DNA of 64,000 bases, taken from NCBI RefSeq assembly GCF_040760075.1, contig NZ_CP142884.1, forward strand, positions 992,001 through 1,056,000, written 5' to 3'. Shown here piece after piece: positions 45,614 through 53,868 of the stretch. The number at the start of each line of letters is the position of its first letter. Position 1 is the first letter of the stretch. Both the position numbers and the translations under genes were made by a program. Origin of the DNA: Sphingobacterium sp. R2 (GTDB lineage Bacteria; Bacteroidota; Bacteroidia; Sphingobacteriales; Sphingobacteriaceae). The notes beneath the pieces were generated by a model. The model searched no databases. It was not told the DNA's origin and was given only the letters and a program-made list of their open reading frames with translations.

Positions 45614-45657
45614 AATTTTGTATATTTTTAAATTTCCAAATTTAATTTTGTATATTT
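45614..45657 (+). promoter_or_regulatory. Promoter and probable autoregulatory sites of the Lrp/AsnC gene
   Basis: AATTTTGTATATTT occurs at 45614-45627 and, exactly, at 45644-45657, a 30-bp step (about three helical turns). The second copy overlaps TAATTTTG (45643-45650), a good -7 element, with TTG at 45618-45620 (22-bp spacer, slightly long). Lrp-type proteins usually repress their own genes through repeated AT-rich sites. Confidence 0.5.
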
Positions 45658-45688
45658 ACAAATAGTATTGATTATTAAGACTTAAGAT

Positions 45689-46159
45689 ATGCCCTTTGCA
45701 CCGGACAAAACAGATTTAAAAATTCTTAAACTATTACAAGAGAATGGTCGTATAACAAATTTGCAGCTCGCTTCCAGCATTGGACTTTCTCCCGCTCCAA
45801 CATTAGAGCGCGTGCGAAAGCTGGAAAATTCAGGCTTCATCAAAAGTTATCATGCGTTTGTAGACGAAGAGAAGTTAGGTCTTGGAATCAAATCGTTCAT
45901 TCAAATCTCACTCGACTTCCATACACACAATGCGATACCGGAGTTTGTTGCCGCAGTAAAAATGATACCTGAAGTAACCGAGTGCCACCACGTTACAGGA
46001 AATTGCGATTTCATCCTCAAAGTTTACGTGAAAGATATCAAAGCTTATGAAGGCGTTATTATGGAAAAAATATCCAAAATCCCTTTTGTAAAGACATTCC
46101 AAACCATGATGATTATGTCTACAAGTAAAAAAGAGCCTATTATTCCTTTGGAATATTAA
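45689..46159 (+). CDS. Lrp/AsnC family transcriptional regulator
   Basis: 156 residues. N-terminal helix-turn-helix (DKTDLKILKLLQENGRITNLQLASSIGLSPAPTLERVRKLE, about residues 6-46) followed by the RAM ligand-binding domain (EVTECHHVTGNCDFILKVYVKDI). Lrp-type regulators sense amino acids. Its targets are unknown; its own upstream repeats suggest autoregulation. Confidence 0.95.
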   Translation: MPFAPDKTDLKILKLLQENGRITNLQLASSIGLSPAPTLERVRKLENSGFIKSYHAFVDEEKLGLGIKSFIQISLDFHTHNAIPEFVAAVKMIPEVTECHHVTGNCDFILKVYVKDIKAYEGVIMEKISKIPFVKTFQTMMIMSTSKKEPIIPLEY

Positions 46160-46290
46160 GTGTTATATGAATTATTAGGCAACGACACCTAGTCTCTATC
46201 AAAAACATCTTTACCAGCAGCTTACCTTTAAAGAACATCCACTTTTCCAGGCGAACGCGGGCAACGGTATAAAGAAGCTCCTTGCAAAAT

Positions 46291-46965
46291 TTAAACCAGT
46301 CGCCAATCAATTGCAGTTTTACCCTGCGCAACCAAGTATTCGTTTGCTTTCGAAAAGTGCTTGCTACCAAAAAAACCGCGATAAACAGATAAGGGTGAGG
46401 GGTGTACCGTCGTTAGGATAAGGTGTTTTTTCGCATCAATAAGCACATTTTTCTTTTGGGCATAACTTCCCCATAATAGAAATACGACGTGATCACAATG
46501 CTCCGAAATGGCGTGAATAATGCTGTCTGTAAAAATCTCCCAACCTTTCTTTTGATGGGATGCTGCGCGATGTGCTTCTACGGTCAACGTCGCATTCAAT
46601 AGCAGCACTCCTTGTTTGGCCCAAGAAGTCAAATTGCCAGATTGTGGCTCAACAAAACCAGGGATGTCATCTTGCAATTCCTTGAAAATATTTTTTAAGG
46701 ACGGCGGCACCGCAATTCCTTCCGGAACAGAAAAAGATAGTCCATGCGCCTGTCCGTCATTATGGTAAGGATCTTGTCCTAAAATGACAACTTTCACTTC
46801 ATCCAGTGGGGTCAGTTTAAAAGCATTCATCACAAGACCTGCCGGTGGAAACACTTTCTTTTGTCGACGCTCCCCTTGTACAAAAGTAGACAACTGTTTC
46901 ATATAAGGTTGGGCGAACAACGGCTTTAACACAGGCGCCCAAGAATCATCATATTGCTTTTCCAT
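46291..46965 (-). CDS. ung: Uracil-DNA glycosylase
   Basis: 224 residues, family 1. Active-site loop GQDPYH with catalytic Asp65 (63-68), [10 protein letters not shown], and the minor-groove loop [10 protein letters not shown]. Removes uracil from DNA. The stop is followed by 131 bases with no gene before the Lrp-type gene end. Confidence 0.97.
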   Translation of the reverse strand: MEKQYDDSWAPVLKPLFAQPYMKQLSTFVQGERRQKKVFPPAGLVMNAFKLTPLDEVKVVILGQDPYHNDGQAHGLSFSVPEGIAVPPSLKNIFKELQDDIPGFVEPQSGNLTSWAKQGVLLLNATLTVEAHRAASHQKKGWEIFTDSIIHAISEHCDHVVFLLWGSYAQKKNVLIDAKKHLILTTVHPSPLSVYRGFFGSKHFSKANEYLVAQGKTAIDWRLV

Positions 46966-47167
46966 AATTCAAACATAGATAAAGTTAAATACAAAGGCAA
47001 ATTTATCCGCCCCCCTTTCTCTTTCGAGATGCGCAACTAGTTTAAGGCCGCTGACTTCTATAAAAATACATTTTTACAAAATAACCACCTGAACAAGTTG
47101 CTTAAACGGTGAAATAAACGGATATTTGCAAGATTAAATTGAATAAAAATATTTTAAACAAAGATTT

Positions 47168-47707
47168 ATGTCAAATCTCGTTAGAATCATTATTTGCAGT
47201 GCATTGCTTATCGGAACAGTTGCCTTATTCTGGACTGGGAACTGGGGCTGGGGAATATTAGGTATTTTCGTCACAATTTTAGGCTTCGTTACTGTATTTT
47301 TCCATGAATATATGCTGATTGCGCAATGGCATATGCGTAAACAAAATATGGTCGCAGCAGAAAAATGGCTAGGAAAAATCACCAACTACGAAAAGCAATT
47401 GATTCCACAACAGCACGGTTACTACAATATGCTGATTGGGCTGATCGAATCACAACGTGCACCCATGCAATCTGAAAAATATTTTAAGAAAGCATTGGCG
47501 CTGGGTTTACATATGGACCATAATATTGCTTTAGCAAAATTAAGCCTGGCCGGGGTAGCAATGGCAAAACGCAATAAGCGTGAAGCAGAAAAACTTCTTC
47601 AAGAAGCGAAAAAAGCAGATAAAAACAAATTATTGGCGGATCAGATCAAGATGATGAAAGATCAGATGGGCATGATGGATAGGCAGCAGATCCGATATAA
47701 TCGATAA
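47168..47707 (+). CDS. Membrane protein with TPR-like helices, unknown function
   Basis: 179 residues: two membrane segments (about 6-23 and 26-46) followed by a helical soluble part (about 55-175) with TPR-like spacing (EKWLGKI, YYNMLIGLIESQRAPMQSEKYFKKALALG, ALAKLSLAGVAMAKRNKREAEKLLQEAKKA). The C-terminus is Met- and Gln-rich. No family assigned; a role in a membrane-bound complex is possible but not shown. Confidence 0.7.
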   Translation: MSNLVRIIICSALLIGTVALFWTGNWGWGILGIFVTILGFVTVFFHEYMLIAQWHMRKQNMVAAEKWLGKITNYEKQLIPQQHGYYNMLIGLIESQRAPMQSEKYFKKALALGLHMDHNIALAKLSLAGVAMAKRNKREAEKLLQEAKKADKNKLLADQIKMMKDQMGMMDRQQIRYNR

Positions 47708-47720
47708 TATTAATCAAATA

Positions 47721-47757
47721 AAAAAAGCTTCAAAGTTATAACTTCGAAGCTTTTTTT
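47721..47757. terminator. Bidirectional terminator
   Basis: AAAAAGCTTCAAAGT with ACTTCGAAGCTTTTT (one mismatch), with A-run before and T-run after; lies between convergent genes ending at 47707 and 47776. Confidence 0.85.
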
Positions 47758-47775
47758 GAACGATACATCAATCAA

Positions 47776-48240
47776 CTAATTCTTTAATAGAATAGGAACA
47801 TCTAAAAACTCGCCTTCTTCTGTACTGCTCTCGAACACCAGCTTGATCATAACCGGCTTATCCGTTTTCTTCCAATCCTTAACAACCACCTGTATATCCA
47901 CAGGCTTATCTTCTTCTAATAAATAATGCAGATAATTCTGTTTATCTTCGAACTTAACCAAAACATTTCCCATTTGGATCTCTGAAAAAAAATGAGGCTG
48001 TTTTTTCTGATCGAACACCTGCGTTGAAAAGGTATTCATTTTATATTCCCTCGGATCAGTACTGTACGATATAGCAAATAGATTAACCACCAATTCTTTC
48101 TTAGATTCATCTACATAATATCCCTTGACATCAAACTGAATATCGTCAACAACCAGCAAGGAATCTGCAGACTGCGCATGTACTATTCTGCCCCCAAGGA
48201 AAAGTATGAAGATGGAAATATATCGAACAAAAATATTCAT
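47776..48240 (-). CDS. Exported protein of unknown function
   Basis: 154 residues from the ATG at 48240 (MNIFVRYISIFILFLGG), which gives a normal signal peptide cut near HAQS; a start eight codons earlier is less likely. The mature part has alternating strands and is Lys/Asp/Glu-rich (DIQFDVKGYYVDESKKELVVNLFAISY), suggesting a periplasmic beta-sandwich. No family. It follows the DUF4293 gene on the same strand, with a hairpin between (48257-48279). Confidence 0.6.
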   Translation of the reverse strand: MNIFVRYISIFILFLGGRIVHAQSADSLLVVDDIQFDVKGYYVDESKKELVVNLFAISYSTDPREYKMNTFSTQVFDQKKQPHFFSEIQMGNVLVKFEDKQNYLHYLLEEDKPVDIQVVVKDWKKTDKPVMIKLVFESSTEEGEFLDVPILLKN

Positions 48241-48253
48241 ATCATATATACTT

Positions 48254-48279
48254 AAAAAAGCCACGAAGACCGTAGCTTT
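48254..48279 (-). terminator. Terminator of the DUF4293 gene
   Basis: On the minus strand AAAGCTACG pairs with CGTGGCTTT (one wobble) around GTCTT, followed by TTT and more T residues. Confidence 0.75.
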
Positions 48280-48306
48280 GATTATTATTGTACTATTATT
48301 TTAAAA

Positions 48307-48789
48307 TTATGCCCGTAAGCGATCCGCAGATCGGATTAACTTTTCATCTTTACGCACGCCTCCCATGGCTAACGCACAGAAAATAATCGAAATTGGCAAT
48401 AAAAAGAATCCCACGCCGATATTTCCAGCACCCAAAAATTGGCTTACTGTGGCTAGATGGGTACTTGCAGATGAATATAACCATATTGCAAATAATATAA
48501 TCGCCACAATCTCCACCCAGATTAGCAAAAGTTGAACTTTACGTTTTTTAAACTTAAATATCGTAAATATCGGAAGCCCTCCCAACAAAACGGTTGCTAC
48601 AGTCTGAAGGATGTACACGAAGCCCCCTTCATGTACAGACTGGCCTGCAGCCACACCATACACGCCAGTTACTTTTACATTTTTTCCTAAACCCACTAAA
48701 TCACTATAATTAACATAGGGAAATAGAAACAAGCCGAATATAACTAGTCCTGCTATCAGCAAATAAACAGTTTGGATACGTTGAATCAT
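48307..48789 (-). CDS. DUF4293 family membrane protein
   Basis: 160 residues with four membrane segments, beginning with MIQRIQTVYLLIAGLVI, the usual start in this family, and ending in a short charged tail. Function unknown; restricted largely to Bacteroidetes. It is read from the strong shared promoter at 48811-48847. Confidence 0.9.
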   Translation of the reverse strand: MIQRIQTVYLLIAGLVIFGLFLFPYVNYSDLVGLGKNVKVTGVYGVAAGQSVHEGGFVYILQTVATVLLGGLPIFTIFKFKKRKVQLLLIWVEIVAIILFAIWLYSSASTHLATVSQFLGAGNIGVGFFLLPISIIFCALAMGGVRKDEKLIRSADRLRA

Positions 48790-48810
48790 AGTTTAATTTT
48801 TGTATAGCAA

Positions 48811-48847
48811 CAAACTTAGATAAATTGATCTTTATATGCAATATAAT
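48811..48847 (-). promoter_or_regulatory. DUF4293 gene promoter, copy of the shared 35-bp element
   Basis: On the minus strand TTG (48841-48839), a 20-bp spacer and TAAGTTTG (48818-48811). Nearly the same as the copies before fcl and murF, with differences only in the central three or four bases. The start codon is 22 bases downstream of the -7 element. Confidence 0.75.
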
Positions 48848-48957
48848 TGCTTGCGAAAAACAATCAACTTTATAACTCTTTAAGTAGAAAAACAATCAAA
48901 TCTCCATTTTGTTGTAATTTTTTACCGGATACCAAAGGGCATCTTTATAGAAAGCTT

Positions 48958-48965
48958 TATCTTTG
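48958..48965 (+). promoter_or_regulatory. -7 element of the acyltransferase gene
   Basis: TATCTTTG fits TAnnTTTG, 11 bases before the ATG at 48977, giving a very short leader. No clear TTG at -33. Confidence 0.45.
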
Positions 48966-48976
48966 CGAAAAAAAAC

Positions 48977-49498
48977 ATGTTATATATTTACGGCGCAACT
49001 GCCCACGCAAAAACTGCAGTCGATGTAGCAGAAGACCTCGCGATTGAAATTGGTGGCCTTATCGACAAATCGCTGCTCATTGAAGATGTATTTGATTATG
49101 AGGTTCAACTTCATCATCAAGTTAAAGAAACGGAAGAAGATTTCTTTATTGCAGTCAAAAATCCGGGTCTTCGTCAACGGATTGTATCGGAAAATGCTGG
49201 CTGGAACTACAAGACGCTCATCCATCCGAAAGCTTTCGTATCAAAGAGAGCCGAAATTGGAGAAGGTACCATTATCCTTCCTGGCGCTTCTGTCGCTCCT
49301 GATGTACAGATAGGCGACCACTGCGTTATCTCGGGCTCTGCAGTTATCGAAAGTAATACCATTATTGAAGATTTCGTTAATATCGGACCAAATGTTTCAA
49401 TTGGATCAAATGTTCTTGTAGGACGAGGTTCCGAAATTAAAGCAAATACACGTATTGAGGATGAAGAAACTATTCCTAAAGAGAGTATTATTGTTTAA
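48977..49498 (+). CDS. PglD/NeuD-type sugar O- or N-acyltransferase
   Basis: 173 residues. The N-terminal Rossmann-like half (MLYIYGATAHAKTAVDVAEDL, FIAVKNPGLRQRIV) and the C-terminal left-handed beta-helix of hexapeptide repeats (IHPKAFVSKRAEIGEGTIILPGASVAPDVQIGDHCVI, about residues 82-120) define the NeuD/PglD family, which acetylates sugars for surface glycans. The catalytic His is probably in GDHC. It ends exactly where the convergent ABC gene ends (TAA then TTA). Confidence 0.85.
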   Translation: MLYIYGATAHAKTAVDVAEDLAIEIGGLIDKSLLIEDVFDYEVQLHHQVKETEEDFFIAVKNPGLRQRIVSENAGWNYKTLIHPKAFVSKRAEIGEGTIILPGASVAPDVQIGDHCVISGSAVIESNTIIEDFVNIGPNVSIGSNVLVGRGSEIKANTRIEDEETIPKESIIV

Positions 49499-51262
49499 TT
49501 AAATTCCTGCGGAATGAAATTGCAAGTCGTATAGTTTCTTATAGTAACCATCAAAAGATAACAACTCTTGATGTGTTCCGATTTCTTTTATCTCGCCTTT
49601 ATCCAACACAATAATCTTGTCCGCCTTCTGAATGGTGGACAAGCGGTGAGCAATAACAATTGATGTTCTACCCTTCATTAAATTGTCAATTGCATACTGG
49701 ATTAGCTCTTCCGTTTCGGTATCTACCGAAGAGGTCGCTTCATCCAAGATAAGAATCCGCGGATCGTGCACCAGCGCCCGTATAAAAGAAATCAACTGTG
49801 CCTGTCCGGCAGACAAAGTCGCTCCCCGCTCTTTCACATCATAATCATAGCCCCCGGGCAGCCGCATAATAAAATTATGCGCTCCTACTTCCTTCGCGGC
49901 TGCGATTACCTGCTCCCTAGAAATCGTTGGATCACCGAGCGTAATATTGTTGAGAACACTATCTGAAAAAAGGAATACATCCTGCAATACCGTTGCTATT
50001 GTATTTCTCAAATAATCAAGGTCATAATCGCGGATATTACGGCCGTCCAACAGAATTTCACCTTTATTTATTTCATAAAACCGGCTCAGAATGTTGATCG
50101 TCGAAGACTTTCCGGCACCAGTAGCTCCCACTAAAGCCAAAGTCTCCCCTGGATTGACATTGAAATTCACATCCTTCAGCACCCAGTTTTCTTCATTATA
50201 GGCGAACCAAACTTGCTTAAACACAATTTCTCCGTTGATATGACGGGGTTTCAAGATTCCTAAATTTGGTGTCTTTTCGTCAGTGTCCAGGACTTCAAAG
50301 ATGCGCTCAGCGCTCACCATCCCCATTTGAAGGGTATTAAACTTATCTATAAGCTCCCGAATGGGTCTAAAGATCATATTGATATACATGATAAAAGCGA
50401 CCACGACACCTGGAGAGATCACATCCCCCATAATCTGCTTGGAACCGAACCAGACCAATAAACCCAGGGCAATGGCCATGATAATTTCCAATACGGGGAA
50501 AAAGATGGAGAAGTACCAATTCGTCCGGATATGTGCATTTCGATGTTGTGCATTAATCTCCTTAAACTTATCCATTTCTTGCCTTTCGCGCGCAAAATAT
50601 TGGATAATACCGACTCCCGTAATGTGTTCTTGCAGAAAAGTGTTCAAGTTGGAAACCCATTTTCTAACATCAATAAAAGCAGACTTCATCGCCTCTTTAA
50701 ACACATAAGTCGCTCCCACCATCAAAGGCATTGGAATCAAAACAATCAATGTCAGTTTCCAGTCGGAGTAAAACATGACAACTAGAATAACAATCAGCTG
50801 TAATAGATCACCAATAATTTGAATCAACCCTTCAGAAAAAATATTCGAAAGGGTTTCCAGATCAGAGATGGTACGTGTTATCAATTTCCCCAATGCCGTA
50901 CGATCGAAATATTTCAACCTGAGTTGTACGATGTGATTAAATACCTGAATTCGGATATCGCGAATTACGGACTGCCCCAAGGTATTCGTCATTAGGGTAT
51001 GATAATAACGGATCAAAGTCTGCAGGATGACCAGGGCCAACATCGCTATCAACATAAAAGATAATCCGCGTGTATCGAAGTTTAAGATATAGTTATCCAG
51101 TGTATGCTGAATTAGCATGGGCAAAGCGGGCGCCACAGCGGCTAACAATATCGTTAGAACGACCGATATCCAAAATGCGACATGATACGGCCGCATATAG
51201 CGACTCATGCGCTTTACCAAATTGATATCGTAGGTTTTACCAGTTATTTTATCTTGACTCAC
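49499..51262 (-). CDS. ABC exporter, fused membrane and ATPase domains (MdlB-like)
   Basis: 587 residues from a GTG start. Six membrane segments (about 30-310) precede the ATPase: Walker A GATGAGKS (379-386), signature LSAGQ (483-487) and Walker B ILILDE (503-508). It is a half-transporter that should work as a dimer; the substrate is unknown, multidrug or lipid export being usual for this group. truA lies 24 bases upstream on the same strand, so they form an operon. No second half-gene adjoins it. Confidence 0.93.
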   Translation of the reverse strand: MSQDKITGKTYDINLVKRMSRYMRPYHVAFWISVVLTILLAAVAPALPMLIQHTLDNYILNFDTRGLSFMLIAMLALVILQTLIRYYHTLMTNTLGQSVIRDIRIQVFNHIVQLRLKYFDRTALGKLITRTISDLETLSNIFSEGLIQIIGDLLQLIVILVVMFYSDWKLTLIVLIPMPLMVGATYVFKEAMKSAFIDVRKWVSNLNTFLQEHITGVGIIQYFARERQEMDKFKEINAQHRNAHIRTNWYFSIFFPVLEIIMAIALGLLVWFGSKQIMGDVISPGVVVAFIMYINMIFRPIRELIDKFNTLQMGMVSAERIFEVLDTDEKTPNLGILKPRHINGEIVFKQVWFAYNEENWVLKDVNFNVNPGETLALVGATGAGKSSTINILSRFYEINKGEILLDGRNIRDYDLDYLRNTIATVLQDVFLFSDSVLNNITLGDPTISREQVIAAAKEVGAHNFIMRLPGGYDYDVKERGATLSAGQAQLISFIRALVHDPRILILDEATSSVDTETEELIQYAIDNLMKGRTSIVIAHRLSTIQKADKIIVLDKGEIKEIGTHQELLSFDGYYKKLYDLQFHSAGI

Positions 51263-51286
51263 GTTAAATTCTATATGTATTAAATA

Positions 51287-52042
51287 CTATAAATAAGGAT
51301 ATGCTACTTCTGTTAAATACAAGCCATGTGCCGGCACGGAAACGCCAGCTTTCCCTCGGTTCTTGCTATGAATTACCTCTTGCATAAACGAAATTGGCTT
51401 CCCTTTTATTCCGATTTCTAACGATGTGCCCACAATAGCACGCACCATATTACGCAAAAAACGATCTGCTGAAATGTGGAAAACCAATTGTTGCTCATTA
51501 TGCCATACCCATTCTGCTCTACGAATATCGCAAATATTTGTAAACACCTGCGTATGAGACTTACTAAAGCATTCGAAATCTTGCTTACCCAATAAAAACT
51601 GTGCCGCTTCATTCATCTTTTCTACATCCGGGCGATCGCGCATAAAACATGAATAGGGATATAGGAAAGGATCTTTATGAAAATGAAGATGGTACTCATA
51701 TGATCTTTGTGTCGCATCAAAGCGTGCATGCGCTTCAGGCTCCACTTCAATCAAGCGCTTTACTGCCACATCAAAAGGCAATAAGGCGTTAAGTGAATGA
51801 ATAAATCGATCTGCTTTTTGCAAAATGCCCACAGGAACAACATCAAAATGTGCATACAATTGTTTCGCATGAACACCGGTATCTGTGCGGCCAGCACCAG
51901 TTGTTTCGATGGGTTCCCGCAATAGGATTTCAAGCGCATTATTCAGTACTTCTTGCACGGAAATTGCATTATTCTGAATCTGCCAACCATGATAAGCCTG
52001 CCCAAAATAGGCTATTTCTAAAAAAAAACGTCTTTTATCCAT
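51287..52042 (-). CDS. truA: tRNA pseudouridine synthase A
   Basis: 251 residues from the ATG at 52042 (MDKRRFFLEIAYFGQAYHGWQIQ); an earlier ATG at 52081 would lie upstream of the -7 element. Catalytic Asp54 in GAGRTDTGVHA. The enzyme makes pseudouridine at positions 38-40 of tRNAs. The gene leads the operon with the ABC exporter. Confidence 0.95.
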   Translation of the reverse strand: MDKRRFFLEIAYFGQAYHGWQIQNNAISVQEVLNNALEILLREPIETTGAGRTDTGVHAKQLYAHFDVVPVGILQKADRFIHSLNALLPFDVAVKRLIEVEPEAHARFDATQRSYEYHLHFHKDPFLYPYSCFMRDRPDVEKMNEAAQFLLGKQDFECFSKSHTQVFTNICDIRRAEWVWHNEQQLVFHISADRFLRNMVRAIVGTSLEIGIKGKPISFMQEVIHSKNRGKAGVSVPAHGLYLTEVAYPYL

Positions 52043-52051
52043 TATATGTAA

Positions 52052-52059
52052 CAAAGGTA
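52052..52059 (-). promoter_or_regulatory. -7 element of truA
   Basis: On the minus strand TACCTTTG fits TAnnTTTG, ten bases before the ATG at 52042, so the leader is about five bases. The -33 element is unclear. Confidence 0.5.
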
Positions 52060-52237
52060 CGTTTTTCCAAATGAGCATCATTTCTCAGTAGAACGAATTT
52101 GCTCATTTTACTCATTATTTAATTCTTACATGACAAAACTGTTTGTTTTGCACTTCCTTTTTACTCAAATCTGCCTGATGGGTAATTTGGTATTCAGCGG
52201 CACCAAAGCCACAGTAAACACCTACTATCTTCGCCAT

Positions 52238-52316
52238 GCGACCACGGTAAGTCCACCGTGAGTCCACGTTGAGTCCACCTTTTAAAGTACATTCAATGCG
52301 GGAGCACCATGGTCGC
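52238..52316. repeat. Three 11-bp tandem repeats bounded by 7-bp inverted repeats
   Basis: Units GGTAAGTCCAC (52246-52256), CGTGAGTCCAC (52257-52267) and GTTGAGTCCAC (52268-52278). GCGACCA (52238-52244) and TGGTCGC (52310-52316) bracket the region. The plan is the same as at 41377-41442 although the unit sequences differ. Confidence 0.8.
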
Positions 52317-52373
52317 AATATGGTTGCACGCCAAACTTATCCCCTAGTTGTGCATAACACAAAGCTAAAAAGG

Positions 52374-53675
52374 CTATAGTAATTCGACTAAATTTTCAAA
52401 CGCCATGCCCCTTGAGGCTTTCAGTAAAACCGTGCTGTTCATTACTGGCGTGTCACGGATGGCTTGTTTTGCTTCGGCAGTAGTTTCATAAAACTCTCCC
52501 CCCTCGTATCGATGCACAAAAAACTCTTTTCCAACAAAGATCTTGCGATCAGCTGGGATAGATCTTACGTTTTCGACAATTTTTTTATGCTCTTCAAAAG
52601 ATTCTTCTCCCAATTCGAACATATCTCCCAATACAATTGCTTTCTTATCTGCATCAATAATACGGATATTATCTAGTGCAGCGGACATGCTCGTTGCATT
52701 TGCATTATAATAATCGCAGATCAGTGTATTGTGTGCAGTTTTCATCACCTGAGAACGATTGTTCGTTGGGGTGTACCCTTCAATCCCCTGATTGATCGCT
52801 TCAGCAGAAATGTCAAAATGCAGCCCTACGGCAATAGCAGCTAGAAAATTTTCGGTATTATAAGATCCTGTTAATTGGGTATTTACTATATAAGAGTCGG
52901 TCGTACCCTTCTTTTGCCATTCAATTTGCAACAGAGGATTTGCTTTAAGAAGCTTCCCTATGACCTGATTATTTTCCGAAAAACCATAAGTAACAATATC
53001 GGTTATCTGGCGGGCGGCAGCCATTTCCTTAAGATGTGGATTATCCGCCTGCAAAAATAATACACCCTGATGGTCCTGCAACCAGTCGTACAGTTCGCCT
53101 TTGGTTGTCTTTACACCTTCAAAAGATCCAAAACCCTCGAGATGTGCTTTACCAACGTTGGAAATCAAACCATGTGTCGGTTCGGCAATTCCACATAAAA
53201 AAGCAATTTCTTTTAAATGATTTGCTCCCATTTCTATGATTGCCAGTTCGAACGAATCGTCTATTGCTAATAAAGTTAACGGAACTCCAATGTGGTTATT
53301 TAAATTTCCTTTCGTTGCATATGCCTTGAACTTTTGTGAAACCACCGCATATAACAGCTCTTTGGTTGTTGTTTTTCCATTCGTACCAGTCACGCCAATA
53401 ATGGGAATATGCAATTGATGCCGGTGATAATTCGCAAGCTGCTGCAATGTATTAAGAACATCATCAACAAGAATATACCTTTCATCTTTTTGGTAAATAT
53501 CTTCGTCAATAACAACATATTTAGCGCCCATTTCAATCGCATTTTCTGCGAACGTATTGCCATTGAAATTAGCCCCTTTTAAAGCGAAAAAGATACTATC
53601 TTTTCCAATTTTACGTGTATCTGTTGTAATATTCGGATACTGTTTATAAATCTGATAGAGTGATTGGATATCCAT
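52374..53675 (-). CDS. murF: UDP-N-acetylmuramoyl-tripeptide-D-alanyl-D-alanine ligase
   Basis: 433 residues from the ATG at 53675 (MDIQSLYQIYKQYP); an ATG seven codons earlier falls on the -7 element and cannot be the start of this transcript. ATP loop GVTGTNGKTTTKE (94-106), the MurF-type N-terminal domain and the C-terminal Mur-ligase domain (DYYNANATSMSAALD). It adds D-Ala-D-Ala to the peptidoglycan precursor. It stands apart from any mur/dcw cluster. Confidence 0.95.
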   Translation of the reverse strand: MDIQSLYQIYKQYPNITTDTRKIGKDSIFFALKGANFNGNTFAENAIEMGAKYVVIDEDIYQKDERYILVDDVLNTLQQLANYHRHQLHIPIIGVTGTNGKTTTKELLYAVVSQKFKAYATKGNLNNHIGVPLTLLAIDDSFELAIIEMGANHLKEIAFLCGIAEPTHGLISNVGKAHLEGFGSFEGVKTTKGELYDWLQDHQGVLFLQADNPHLKEMAAARQITDIVTYGFSENNQVIGKLLKANPLLQIEWQKKGTTDSYIVNTQLTGSYNTENFLAAIAVGLHFDISAEAINQGIEGYTPTNNRSQVMKTAHNTLICDYYNANATSMSAALDNIRIIDADKKAIVLGDMFELGEESFEEHKKIVENVRSIPADRKIFVGKEFFVHRYEGGEFYETTAEAKQAIRDTPVMNSTVLLKASRGMAFENLVELL

Positions 53676-53693
53676 GTTGAGCAATTTGTTGAA

Positions 53694-53728
53694 CAAACTT
53701 AGAGAAATTGCTTTTTATATGCAATACA
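53694..53728 (-). promoter_or_regulatory. murF promoter, copy of the shared 35-bp element
   Basis: On the minus strand TTG (53724-53722), a 20-bp spacer and TAAGTTTG (53701-53694). It differs from the fcl element at two positions in about 35. Confidence 0.75.
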
Positions 53729-53768
53729 ATTATCTTTCGTCTAAACAATTTAGCATCTAACTCCTTTC

Positions 53769-53794
53769 CGCAAACGTGACCGATAACGTTTGCG
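53769..53794. promoter_or_regulatory. Candidate operator: 9-bp dyad upstream of the pectin operon
   Basis: CGCAAACGT (53769-53777) and ACGTTTGCG (53786-53794) form a perfect inverted repeat around eight bases, about 75 bases before the pectin methylesterase ATG. AACGTT and GCAAACG half-sites are typical of LacI-family regulators. It could also fold as an RNA hairpin. Confidence 0.45.
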
Positions 53795-53868
53795 CATTTA
53801 TTTTGAGGGATTTTCTTTAACGAAGGCTTTAATATTGGTAATTTCATTCACCAATTAAACAATCTGGA

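Larger units (their letters stand above)
45358..45688. other. Divergent spacer between sufB and the Lrp-type regulator
   Basis: 331 bases with control sites for both sides: the suf promoter and leader hairpin at the left, an 8-bp dyad AGCTATAG/CTATAGCT (45565-45572 and 45586-45593) in the middle, and the direct repeat and promoter of the Lrp-type gene at the right. No gene is seen. Confidence 0.6.
52043..52373. other. Spacer between truA and murF
   Basis: 331 bases. The right half holds an 11-bp-period repeat element (52238-52316). No gene is supported; the murF stop lies at 52374 and no good T-rich terminator is seen on its side. Confidence 0.5.
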
